NCBI RefSeq assembly: GCF_001039355.2
Contig: NW_019775838.1
Location: forward strand, 125,100-189,099
Length of the DNA: 64,000 bases
Source: Lingula anatina
Lineage: Eukaryota > Brachiopoda > Lingulata > Lingulida > Lingulidae
Direction of reading: 5' to 3'
The notes under the pieces were generated by a model. It was given only the letters and a program-made list of their open reading frames with translations, was not told the DNA's origin and ran no database searches. A program made the translations under genes and the position numbers. Positions 22,346 to 37,528 of this stretch are shown here, piece by piece (within the stretch, counting starts at the first letter, position 1; each line of letters starts with the position of its first letter).

Positions 22346-22484
22346 TGACAAGAAAGTTGCTAGGTGTACATAACAACTTCCAAACTTGACAAGAAAGATG
22401 TTAGGTGTACATAACAACTTTCCAACTTGACAAGAAAGTTGTTAGGTGTACATAACAACTTTCCAACTTGACAAGAAAGTTGAT
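22318..22484. repeat. Promoter-side tandem repeat, four units
   Basis: Four copies of a unit of about 43 bases built on AGGTGTACATAACAACTTTC and CAACTTGACAAGAAAGTTG. The first is the most diverged. Each unit contains the inverted pair CAACTTxxxAAGAAAGTTG. It directly abuts the first exon of peptide copy D. Confidence 0.85.
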
Positions 22485-22539
22485 ACCCCCTCTGGAGCAT
22501 TCGTGTATTAGTAAGTACAATACTTTTGACCTGGTTGGA

Positions 22540-23400
22540 TAAATATTGTGTCATAATGGCACAATCACAAAAAATTACTGAATGATACGAATAAGATTGA
22601 TGGATATTGGAAACCAAGATAAAATTCAGATATAATTTCAAATAAGTTGAACGACTTAAAAAAATTTAAAAAGTTTACGTGGCAGCTAGTTTTGAAGCTT
22701 GTTTAATGCTCTTGTGATAAAATGACCCATTGAACGTTTGGTCTTGGATCAATTATAAATATATAGTGTGAATATATAAAATATTGCAGTAGGTGGGGTG
22801 TTTGTAATCAGTGATCGTGAAAATTAGGGTGCGTGTCATTAAGTGCGTATTTGAGCATATCGAGACAATTGGATAAACACTTAAAATTCTGCTGTACGCG
22901 TGCATGCTAACATTAACGTTTGAAATCTTTCACCTCTACTTTTCTACAGATAAATCTCATTGTTAATGTTTATTTGATTTGTATTGAAATTTCAGGTAGA
23001 TAATTATGGCCACTCCTGTTTGGTTAAGGTATTTTATTTACCACCACATGGGCCTAGCCTGCTTATCACTTGTTCTCGTGTTTCTCAGATAGAATGTTAA
23101 CGAATATCAAGCTTATTTTCATAACGTTAAAAAAAGGATTTTTTTTTTTGTGGATAAAGCTGACTAAACCAGGAAGTCCAAAAAGCTTTTAATATCTCTT
23201 CTAACCAAAACTTAATTCTGCATTTGAGAAAAGTACCGACTGTCTCAACTGTCGCATTTATACCTGCATTTTTCCAAGTCCCTGCCCACTACACATTAAT
23301 AGAGTTCAGTATTTGCGTCATCAGCCCAGACAAAGGCTGGGTACTGTCTCTTTGAGGAACACGTGTCTCTTAAGTTTGTAGTCTTGTTGACATAGTGGCA
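22540..23400. repeat. Segmental duplicate of 13550-14934, empty of the foldback element
   Basis: Shares many blocks with 13550-14934 and lacks the 14114-14665 insertion; the intact target reads AACGTTAA near 23130. No gene is seen. Confidence 0.7.
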
Positions 23401-25528
23401 TAGTGACTACAGATTGGCCGCCAATACTGCTACAAAGGTTCGAATAGAACTATACCCCTAGAAAAAAAAGTGTCCGCCCCAATGTAACGTTAGTAAGTGA
23501 CAGCATGCAGCGAATAAGAGCGGGGAGTGTTTTGTAGTGTTACTTTAGTTGATTGACACGACCTTATTGTACTTAAGCGAAGAATGTAATGTAGACGGAG
23601 AGAAAGATGTAAGAGGTTGAACGTAGAGGAATAAACTGTAGATAGCGTAGTTAGAAAGCGATAATAAAGAATATGGGAAAACACAGAAATTGTCTAGTTA
23701 TTACCTCGCGCCACCAATAAGACATGCAAAGTCAGTAACGTCGTCACACCAACGAAATGCGTACAGAAAATCAAGTCATGAACCAATGTGCTTTATTCAG
23801 CCTCTAAAAGAAATTTTTTCACAAAAGTTTACTGATTGTACTACCAATAGATACATGTAAATAACCACCGTAAAAAACCAAAGCCACATTTAGTCTTTTG
23901 TACAGTATCTTCTTGATTAGAGGACGCACCTGTCGCGTCTGTGCGCGGAGTCAAAAAGTTCTGTAACCTTTGCGCAGTGATGGTGTTTCACATACGGTGC
24001 AAAGATAGTATGGGTATTTTTGTTTGCAGAGTTATCCCTCAATTATCCATTTAAGAAGATTCTTAATGAAGTTCTGATTTGGATCAGGTTAATGTGATGT
24101 ATAAAGCATCCAACATTCCAGCTTTTTGCGACATTTGAAAATAGTCTGTCATAAAAAGACGCGCATTGCATTTCAACGAAAATTGAATTAATTTTAATTT
24201 AACTTAAAACCCGCCAGTTTCACATTTTTAGTTTTTATACTGTTAACTGAAACGTTGAAAACTACCATAACCGTCAATCAAGACAAGTGTATTCATTACA
24301 TAAGTCGACAGGTGAAAGCAGAAATGCACAGTCGTCTTTTTGTTTCACTGAAAATCCCAGCGTTTGGAAGCACCCAGGCCATGGAGAGAGAGGGTTTGAA
24401 TCCGGTCCAAGCTTACAATTCAGAATATCCAAGTGAAAAGTAAGATCCATTATTAGATTTTATTTCCTCATTATTTTACCTTAATGATTATCGAACATTG
24501 TAACAATTTAATAATCTGGGTAATGTTCAGGTGCAGTGCAGTGTACCACACATGCCCGCTATGCTGGCTACGTACGTATACCATATAACTATAGACTACC
24601 AATTGATCCCCGGTCAAAGTAGACAAGAATTTGGGTCTTAAATCTTTGTAAAGATCTAGAAGACTTACGTTCGGTTTAATGCTGCTTTACAAAGCTCTAC
24701 CATGGAAGTATGTGTAGGGAAAAAACTCTTATAGACCATTCCCAGAGACTATCTTACTAACTTTGGATCGAACTGTCTCCGGGGGATTCTTGGGCGGTTT
24801 AGATGTTAGATGTGTGTCAGGCCTGCTGAGGCTGATATGGGTAATTAACTATCGTTTAGCAGCTTTAACTTAGTGAGCGTCCCAGACGTCTAAGCCGATT
24901 TGGCTGAAAGCAATTTAGCGAGGGACCCCGTGGAGATGGATCGATCCTGTTAGATCGATCTAGGGATGGGAACTCAGTCTTAGTCGTGCTATATGACCTG
25001 AGAAGTGCAAACTGTTGCCTGAATGGGGTCACACATGAATGGTGATAGCTGGCGGCACGCAGTCGTCAAACCCCGTCATCTGGAATGCACGACCTGATAT
25101 CAAGGCACGGGGTTACATGGTTTTACCAAGCTTACGGGGTTGACACTTATCCTGTGGAATGTTTCTATTCCCTTTGCAAGATAGCTGACATGCACGCTTA
25201 AGAACAATTTTAATAACGCGTGACATATATTTTTGTATGTCCCAGTGCATTTTAAGTTAATTTAACCTGCAAGGAATACATGTCGCGAACTTGGTTTAAA
25301 TTGTGGTTCAAAAGTTAAAGTTGGTGCCTAAGGGTTTGAAACACGATAGCGTGATGTTTGATAGCACTATGTGTACGAGGTGCCGTTGGTGCCTTTATGA
25401 TATCTTTTTTAAGGTGACGTAAATCAGGTCAACTCACTGTGGGGAAATAACACAGTCGATGCACGCATGGCCTCATATTCGCAGCATGTCGTAATCCAAA
25501 GAGGACTTGCAAAGACAGCGACTACAGA
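23401..25528. other. Intergenic upstream of the sulfotransferase
   Basis: No coding exon is supported. It contains one small inverted-repeat element (24733-24972). The promoter and any 5' UTR exon of the sulfotransferase should be in the last few hundred bases. Confidence 0.5.
24733..24972. mobile_element. MITE family with GATCGATCTA ends, copy 1
   Basis: Starts ACCATTCCCAGAGAC and ends GATCGATCTAGGGATGGGAA, the two ends being inverted and imperfectly matched. The interior GGGTAATTAACT is shared with copies at 35701-35922 and 63339-63550. No coding capacity. Confidence 0.6.
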
Positions 25529-29610
<4,082 letters not shown>

Positions 29611-31278
29611 TTTTCACCTTTCTTAAGTTTTACCAATGCTTTGTATCTATTTACACGTTTCTTTATTCACATAATGTATTTAATCGTTGCTTTAAGGCAA
29701 ACTATGCATATTGCATTTTTTCACAATTGTTATAGCCTTTAACATCAACATTCCTGCGGGGAATTCCATATATTTATCCTTTATAGTCTGGAGAAAAGAT
29801 TTATGTAAGAAATATGCACATCTACTGATATGAATAGAATGAACAATCGACATCTTCTAACGTCGGTGACGGAGGTTTTATAATTGTATGCACAATCTTA
29901 CCCTTCCAGCACAAGCTGCCCCACATAAGACATTCCTTATGCGCTTTTTATTTGATGCGAATTTCTTCGTATCGACTGTTATTTGTTATTATAGGCCTAT
30001 TATGCAAGTTTACTGATATTTGTGTATGATCATTCATCGTGAAGGCTGTGCTAGTTTTAGATAAAGCTTTGTGTAATTGAGAAAGCAACAGAACTAGAAT
30101 CTTTTTTTATTGTGTTTTGTTGTAAAGCATGTGACATGCAGGTGGAAAAGGACAAGTCAGACACAATGGGACCGTTCACCATGACTTTTGTCGACGTAGC
30201 TAATGCGCACAACAGTAAATCTACGGGACTCTTGCTGAATACAATCAGATTAAAAGATCACTACACCTCCTCCTGGCGTTGAGTTGATTATAGAAATACT
30301 GGCTATTATACAAGTACAATGTACAGATACGTTTCATACGTTTTAAGCCACCTCAGGCCAAACAACGAAGTACTTCACGTATGCTAGAGAGCATGAATGT
30401 CATTGAGAGACCATTACTGGATTCCTTTCATGTTGGTCCGCCATATTTAGGTCTCGGCCTTGCTAGACCTCGGCTCTTCTTTATATGAATGTTTTCTTAC
30501 AGTACATGATGTTTTATCATCATTTTTACATGTCAGGAAGCCCCGCGGCCCTTGTGATTGTCATTACAGAACTTGTTTCCATTGCTGAGATGAATCCTTA
30601 TCAAATTATCACATTTTGTAACTGATTCACATCATATGGCGTCACCCCGTGGTAATTTCAGATTACGATTTGTGTAGAACCAACAGAACATGAAAAGTTT
30701 TTTGGGTGATTCACACGCTGACAGAATTACTGCAGTTCCAACGAAAACCAGTTTTAGTAAGATTCGAGAACAGTACGAGGTCACAGATTACCGGTCGTTG
30801 ACCTTAAAGAGTTAATAAATCTCCCTGTCATGTTACAACATATTATGCCTCCAGGGGTATGAGCAGACGATTTGTTAACAAAAGAGATTATACTGAGTAT
30901 AAAGCCGGGTACATCTGTAGCCTACAACGTAACGGGAATAGGAGGCTGACAGTCTGTACTTAACCTCCGACATCAGGGGCTTCTAAACTACATGTAGGTT
31001 ACAAAATTAAAGTATATCAGGCCTGCCNTATTCCATATAGAGTCCCTTATGTTCCCTAACTTATTACTAAGCCTCCGGGCGTGGCAATTTATTTCATAGT
31101 TTTATTCATTAATTCACTCATTTGATCAAATTATATAATGACAATCTTTTACAAAACTAACTCTCTCCAAGTACAAAAAATCACCCCCAATGTCTTCAAG
31201 TGGTTTTCACGATGTTAACGCTTATAGAATGCTGACTGAGTTCGGATTATGCAGCGGAGACTCACGTCCCCGTTTCTT
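29611..31278. other. Intergenic between sulfotransferase and repeat-rich element
   Basis: No coding exon is supported. A partial MITE lies at 30405-30491 and a single N at 31027. The 3' UTR of the sulfotransferase occupies the start; no clear AATAAA is visible close to the stop. Confidence 0.45.
30405..30491. mobile_element. Partial copy of the 28107-28351 MITE
   Basis: Matches the right half of that element (CCTTTCATGT, GCCATATTTAG, CTCGGCTCTTCT). The left half is missing. Confidence 0.65.
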
Positions 31279-31280
31279 TA

Positions 31281-33420
31281 AGGCCGGGTCACACTGCGCT
31301 TGCGACCTTTTTGCAACCTTTTTGCAACCACAAAATCTGGCGGTCGCTTGCGATCACTTTGCAAGATAATTAAGAAGCTGTGGCCAATTTTGATCGGCAA
31401 GCAGTCGCAAACCGGTTGCAACAAGGTTGCCTTATGGTATGTGCAATCTCTTATGGACCATCTTCAAGTTATAGGTAACCAGTCGCACACTGTTTGCCGA
31501 GCGATACACAACCTGTCTGCAACCACTTGGTGACCGAAAACCGGTTGCAGGACTGTAGCAATCGCTTGTCAACTGGTAGCAGCAAGGTCGCTCAGAAGAT
31601 ATATGTTGCCAACTTGTGACAGTAGCTGCTTTCCCATAAATTCCTCTCTCAAAAGACAAATGTTGTAGTAAAACGACTCCTTTTCAAAAAGACGGGACTG
31701 CTATAATCATTGACTTTGTTTACCTAAGAGGTAAAACGAGTAAAAAAATTCGAAAATACTGGGTACACCCGTGGATTGCAAGACGCCCCTTGTAAGGCGA
31801 TTACAAACATTTGATGAAAGAAGTTCGACTTGAAAATCAGGAAGTTTTCCTTTCCTTCCCAAAAATAGAATTAACAATGTTTTGTGAACTTTTGAAAAGA
31901 CTACACCCTTACCTAACGAAACCAGTGCTGCAATAAAAACATAAACTTGCAAACGTTTTAATCCTTATTAATCTCATAATACTCTTTAATATTTTCTTGT
32001 TCAAATACTTGGTCTCTTTGAGGTTGCAAGGCCTGTGCAGTTACGGTCACACTGAACAAAAAACCTCTTTGTGACTTGCAACTGTCACCGGTTGCAAAAA
32101 GGTCGGCGACCGGTTGCAACAACTCGCAAAGTGGTTTCCAAATGAACGCTGGGTCAATATCCGGTTGCGCCGGTTTTCGGTGCAGCACCGATAACCTCCT
32201 GGCGACCGAAAAACCTACTTGTGGTATCCAACCGGTTGCTAACAGGTCGCCGACTGCTTTGCAACTGATTTGCAACCGAATAAGTGGTTTTCCCTTTGTC
32301 TTTTTATCCTAAGCGTTTGCCACTTACAATACAACGTAATTAAATCGTGACAAGTCATGCGCATCGTGTACTTTTTACATTCTCATCCTTGTAGTGAGGA
32401 TACCAAGCACTGGGAAGATGTTAAATTGTTTGTGTTGAAACTATTTTTATTCAGGTCTATTGGACACATTTTACGATTTGTTCAATTATTTGTGGATAAT
32501 TTTGTTGTTGAAATTATGATATTAAATAGCAGTTATACCTTGCTGATTAAATTGCTTTAATTTTCCGTTTTCTCTGCATTCGTGTATTTGTTTCATTGTT
32601 TACTCTGATAATATGGCTTTGCAAATTTTAAATAACATACAGCTATATATAATTGAGGTTCTCGGCATTTTACCTATGATTTTCGCAAAATGATAAAATA
32701 AATAAACGTAGCGTCAAAAAATCGTAAATTGCTTTTATCATCACATTTTTTTTTTTTTTTTTTTGTTTCGTAAGTGTGAAATACCTGCCTGGTATATGAA
32801 AGCCTTGGCGATTGGTATAAAATATTGCCAACAAATGCAATTTATGTTTTCTTTTTCTAAAATATTATAATTTGTGACCTTGATATTTAGAAGGCTTACA
32901 TAACAAATTATGAAAAAGAATTTGCCCAAATAGACCACCATCCTACGCCTATTTTATTGCAGTCGCTTGCAACCTTCCTGCGACATATTTTCGAACGCCT
33001 GCGATCGGTAAAAAAACCTGTTAGCGACCAAGATACTAAAGACCGTCAATCGACCATGCAGTTACAACTGCAACCTTCTGGCGACCTGCTGCCGACTACT
33101 TGCGACTGGTAAAAAACTTGTAAGCGACCAGTCGACTAAATACGGTCAATCGACCGTGCAGTTGCAAATGGTATGCTACTAGTTATAGCAACCTGCTGAC
33201 AACCAAGAAGAGACTGATAGGCAACCTTTAATTTACCGATAATTTTCATCTTTAGTCGCACTGGTTGTCGGTGCACAAAAAATGGCCTTCGTGTGTCACT
33301 TATCGCAGGCGACCTGTTAGCAACCTTATGAGATCACTTTAAAACCTATGGCAACCTCCTTGCGACTGAGGTTGCAAAGAGGTTGCCAAAAGGTTGCAAG
33401 CGCAGTGTGACCCAGGCTTT
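31281..33420. mobile_element. 2.1-kb inverted-end element rich in GGTTGC/GGTCGC repeats
   Basis: The ends AGGCCGGGTCACACTGCGCT and GCGCAGTGTGACCCAGGCT are inverted copies and remain similar for about 50 bases. TTA on both sides could be a 3-bp target duplication, as in PIF/Harbinger elements. Both flanks (31290-31620, 32030-32300 and 32950-33420) are built of degenerate units around GCAACCGGTTGC, GGTCGC and GGTTGCAA. The centre (about 32310-32940) is ordinary AT-rich DNA. No transposase is visible. The repeats are probably expanded subterminal transposase-binding sites. Confidence 0.7.
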
Positions 33421-33685
33421 AGAAATACTGAATACTTATTCGTTGATAAACTGAATAAGGTAGTAACTAAATTATTCTAGACAAGAAACAATTAAAATGT
33501 CTCAGTGGGAAGTACTAAGTCACTGTGATAAAATGTTTATTCTTTAGGTCGTTATATTAACGGTAATTAACGATCGATTTGAAACACATTGTTTACTTTT
33601 AATTTGTTCATATACATGTTTTCCATGAATTCAACCAAAATGACAAGATAAGAACGAAAGAACAAAAATCTAATCTCACTTGGAC

Positions 33686-35261
33686 TCATTTGAATAACTT
33701 AAATGCATCACAAAATTTACCATCAATCAATCTAAATAAGTCCGGCTCTTTTAAGTAACAGGCAGTTACGGTTGTTTGATCGTCATCAACAATATTTTGG
33801 TTTAGCAACTCCTCAAATATATTCTTATGAAGATCAACATACGCCTCCACCGCCCTCCGAGTCCCTCCAAAGAAGCCACCAGCAAAGATTGGGTCTTTAT
33901 TCACTTTATATTCTTTTTGAATGCATTCCAGTCTTTGTAGCTGACTTCGTCGTCGTAAAATAAAGATTACCCGATGATCGTCTGAATCCATGATTTTTTG
34001 GGGAAACCAAAGAGGTGACGGAGGCACGCGCCCAGGTTTACCTGCACCGTATCCAAAATCAATCCAGTAAAAGAACTTAGTATTAAAGCGACCGAATTGA
34101 CTGGCTTTTAAAAGTAACGGTGCCTTGGAATTGGTTACGATGTTGTACCACGGGCAAAATCCTTCGGGGTGTTTCAGAAGTTTGTGACCCTTTTTAAATT
34201 CGTCTGAGGCCATGATAGTGCTGATTTGGTCCAAATATTGGGCGCAGTGTAATTCCTCTTTGGAGAGCGAAATAATTTCCGTTTTGTCCATCATGTTCGC
34301 TCTCATGACTTCCACTCGTGATCTGATTGCCTCAGGAACAAACACGATAAAGTTCGACTGCAGCGACAATATGCTTTCGGCGTAAGTGAAATATTTGTCA
34401 TTATCTCTTTTATATCTTGTCCAAGAGCCCCGCCCTATGTCAAAAAATCCAGTAACAAAGGTAACATCGGCATCTGAAATATATATGTCCATATTTGAAC
34501 GCATCAAATGATTAATAATGTTAATTAATGTTAATTAATTGATTAAGTAATATCAATTATTTATTGTTAATACGTCAGATGATTGTGTTATAAAGATAAT
34601 CCTCATTCAAAATTGAGTGGCATCCGTATCGTTAAGTCTACAGTGTGTTAGTTGTGACGCGTGTGTTCTTTTCATTTCTTGATGAACATTAGTTTTATAT
34701 TTTCTTTAAAGTTCAACCAATCTTTTAAAGTAGCACCTGTGCCATAATGGTAGTAATATTTTTACCAACTTTTCGGCCCTAGGTTACATAGGAAATGTGC
34801 TGATAATGTGTGTACCTACTCGTAGCCATTATAACACTGCAGTCGGAGGATCTTGGTTAAATAGAGGTACATGCAATTTCTCTCATGATTGTGTTTGCTG
34901 TGCTTTGTGATGTGGTTTGATTTGGTTGACGCTTTGATAATGTACTAGTATTGAATGACAAGAACTAAGGCTACCACATTACAATACACGTGCTAGCAAA
35001 ATAATACATGTGCAAACCACATGTATGAAAACAAAGTGAGACATTCACTACAGCATATATGCACTAGACCTAAGGCCTCTTACACGGTTGGCACAAACTA
35101 CCGGTGGTAGACTTAAAGCGTCCATAATAGCTTTTGGTCTTTCTAGCGTCAGAAAATCGGTCTACAGTTGTTTTCAGTATACTGTACTAACCGACAACGG
35201 TGGCTTCATCTTGGTCCGAAAGTTCTGGGACATCTGCAGGTACAGACGAACGGCCACCCAT
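33686..35261 (-). CDS. HtrL/YibB-like protein 2, anchor exon decayed
   Basis: Exon 2 (34473-33686, 788 bases, acceptor GAATTTCAG-like ATTTCAG) is fully open and almost the same as the second exon of HtrL-like 1, keeping FDIGRGSW, FYWIDFGYG and FAGGFFGG. The first-exon equivalent ends at 35192 with donor GTTAGTAC. Upstream it has lost the original ATG (ATT at the matching place) and has an in-frame TAG just before the residues matching the membrane segment. The only remaining in-frame ATG is at 35261 (MGGRSSVPAD), which would give about 285 residues without anchor or signal. Either the product is now cytosolic, or another first exon is used, or it is a young pseudogene. The intact 262-codon exon argues that decay is recent or selection persists. 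Confidence 0.7.
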
Positions 35262-35700
35262 GTCTGCCAACGGCGTGGGCCTCTTCGTTAACAACGTCAC
35301 CCCAACCCGTACTGCACTATAAGGCTGCTAAGCTATCATTCTAGCCTCTAGGTGTCCAACCACAAGCTATGAAATCCCTATCAAATTGACTTCAGTTTCG
35401 AGTTTGAAGCTTTGGAAGATGTCTTGTGTCTTACCCGAAGCTGTTCGTATAATATGTTTGTAGTAATGATGCACCGAGGAATGCTAAGTACGCTGACCTA
35501 TATAGACGGCTCTCAATAAAAATAAACATATAACCCCGATAATGTGGTAGCTGGGGGTACCACTGTACTCATCACACAAAACGCATTCAGGCGTTTAAGA
35601 TGAACTGCGCCAAATGTGATTCCTTCAGCATCGTGTATGAAGCGAAACAAAATGTGCTACTTCTCTAGCACAATCGAAATGCTGAATTTTTGAAATCTTA

Positions 35701-35922
35701 GGCTCTATTCCCATAGATTTTAGATCGATCTATCCCCGCGGGGAGTCTCACTAGATTACTTTCAGATAATCCGACTTAAATGTCCGTCCCGCCTACATGT
35801 ACTACAAGCTGTGCAGGGGTAATTAACTTTCGTGTCCGCCCGGCTGACAGCTATTTAGCGTGAACCCCCAGGGAGTTAGGTCGATCTAAAGAAGGTCGAT
35901 CTAATCTATGGAAATGGGGTGC
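35701..35922. mobile_element. MITE family with GATCGATCTA ends, copy 2
   Basis: Begins CTATTCCCATAGATTTTAGA and ends CTAATCTATGGAAATGGGG (inverted). The interior text GGGGAGTCTCACTA, TGTCCGTCCCGCCTAC and GACAGCTATTTAGCGTGAAC is nearly the same as in 63339-63550. Confidence 0.8.
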
Positions 35923-36460
35923 TACTATCCCAAAGCTCTCCTCTGACAAATTAGCAACCGGATACAGCTATAACCTATTTAATTGGTAGTTTTACCAATC
36001 ATATATTCCACCTGTTTACGAAATTTTGTCACGACTGTGGCTGAATATTGAGACAAAACCCGTCAGGCGTTTCCCCTAGAATCTAATACATTTGCTGATA
36101 ATGCTATTCCAAAGGAAATGGTTTAAATCTTACTAAACGGTGAGGAGAGAGGTGTACCAGTATCACTGTTCAACATTTTGCTACAGGTTTATTTTTCAGG
36201 TATAACCTTATACAACTAGGTGACCAAGACTGTGTGTCCATTATTCTCAATTTCTTTCGACCTGTTATTGGTTTGAAAAATATTTTTTTAAAGATCGGTT
36301 GGGCTAAGACCATGGAATATACAAAAACAGACACGCTCTTCAAGGTATTTTCAAACGCATTTAAAACTGTTTTCTATTTTGTCACGAATAACAACATCAA
36401 TTTGCAATGAGAATTTCTTTATCAACATTTGTTTGGTCCATGAGCCATTCGTGTTAAAAT

Positions 36461-36576
36461 CGGGGGTTCGCCCTTTTTGTCAGGAAAAGGTCCTTTCTGG
36501 GTAAAATTTGAGCTAGGTACACAAAGTTTTTTTCGGAAAAAGAATCCCTCTTTTGAAATTGCTGGCTACGGGCCTG
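36461..36576 (-). repeat. Poly-G dispersed repeat, copy 2
   Basis: Starts CGGGGGTTCGCCCTTTTTGT and ends GAAATTGCTGGCTACGGGCC. It is the inverse of the 6008-6160 copy. Confidence 0.55.
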
Positions 36577-37528
36577 CGTTGTGGAATAACGTAGGGAGAT
36601 GGTCGTAGGCCTATTTCTTGGCGTTCAAATACTGATCAGTGCATCTGAAGGTACATTTTGTATAGTTAATTGTTAGTACATTTCCAAATGAAGCCAGGGT
36701 CCTTAAATGAACCACCAGCTGATCACACACCCGCTTCTTCTTGACACAACACCTACAATAGCACTGTTATTGTATCGTTATTACATTCTTCAGTATTTAC
36801 TACAAAATCTCGGTGCTGGACCAATATTATTCCCGTGCATTCGCCCATCAAATAAAAATGTTTTTTCAATTTTTGTTTATCAGTTCAACGTGGATTGTCT
36901 GTGCGGGTAAACACGCTGTTAGGGCCCGGGTGGCTGCCAGTATGAAGGACCGAACGTTGACCCAAAAGTCACATAGGGGAATCTCTGAATTGTGCATGTT
37001 AGTCGTTTATTTCTTTCTTTACACAACTGCGCAATTGTCCCCTCACTTCTCCTTTTCGAAAAATAAACATTTTCTCCACATAAAGGGCCAAGGGGCAGCG
37101 CTAATCTTACGCTGAGTTAACTCTCAATGCTCGTTACGAACGCCGTTTTGATGACATAAAACACGCGCTGAGAATACGACGTGACGCAGACAAAAGCTAG
37201 TATTGTCTTCGATAGAAAAACAGATGCAGTGTTGATTGAAAACTATATAAACCCTCGTATTTACAATCTTGGGGCAGAGTAACCTATGTTAATCTTGGGA
37301 TTATTATACATCAAAATGCTGTCTAAACGCGGTTTTACTGATTTTGTGATACTAGTAGGTATATCAAGATGAACGAAAAGCAGCAACAAACCAGCGCAAC
37401 CGAGGCAATATGTAAAAGAACTTCGAAATTCGGCGAGTCATCTACATTTTACAGTCTTGAGTTTTAGATGGTAAAGATTTTTTATTTTACTTTTTACAAG
37501 TAGGCCTTTTTATGCTCATCAGGCTACG

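Larger units (their letters stand above)
35262..37528. other. Intergenic
   Basis: No coding exon beyond the decayed HtrL exon 1 remnant (to about 35470). It contains a MITE (35701-35922) and a poly-G family repeat (36461-36576). Confidence 0.5.

Noticed and set aside
24255-24443. Short open frame with GGTTTGAATCC resembling a tRNA B box
   Set aside because: No matching A box at the right distance and no cloverleaf; the open frame has no recognisable motif.
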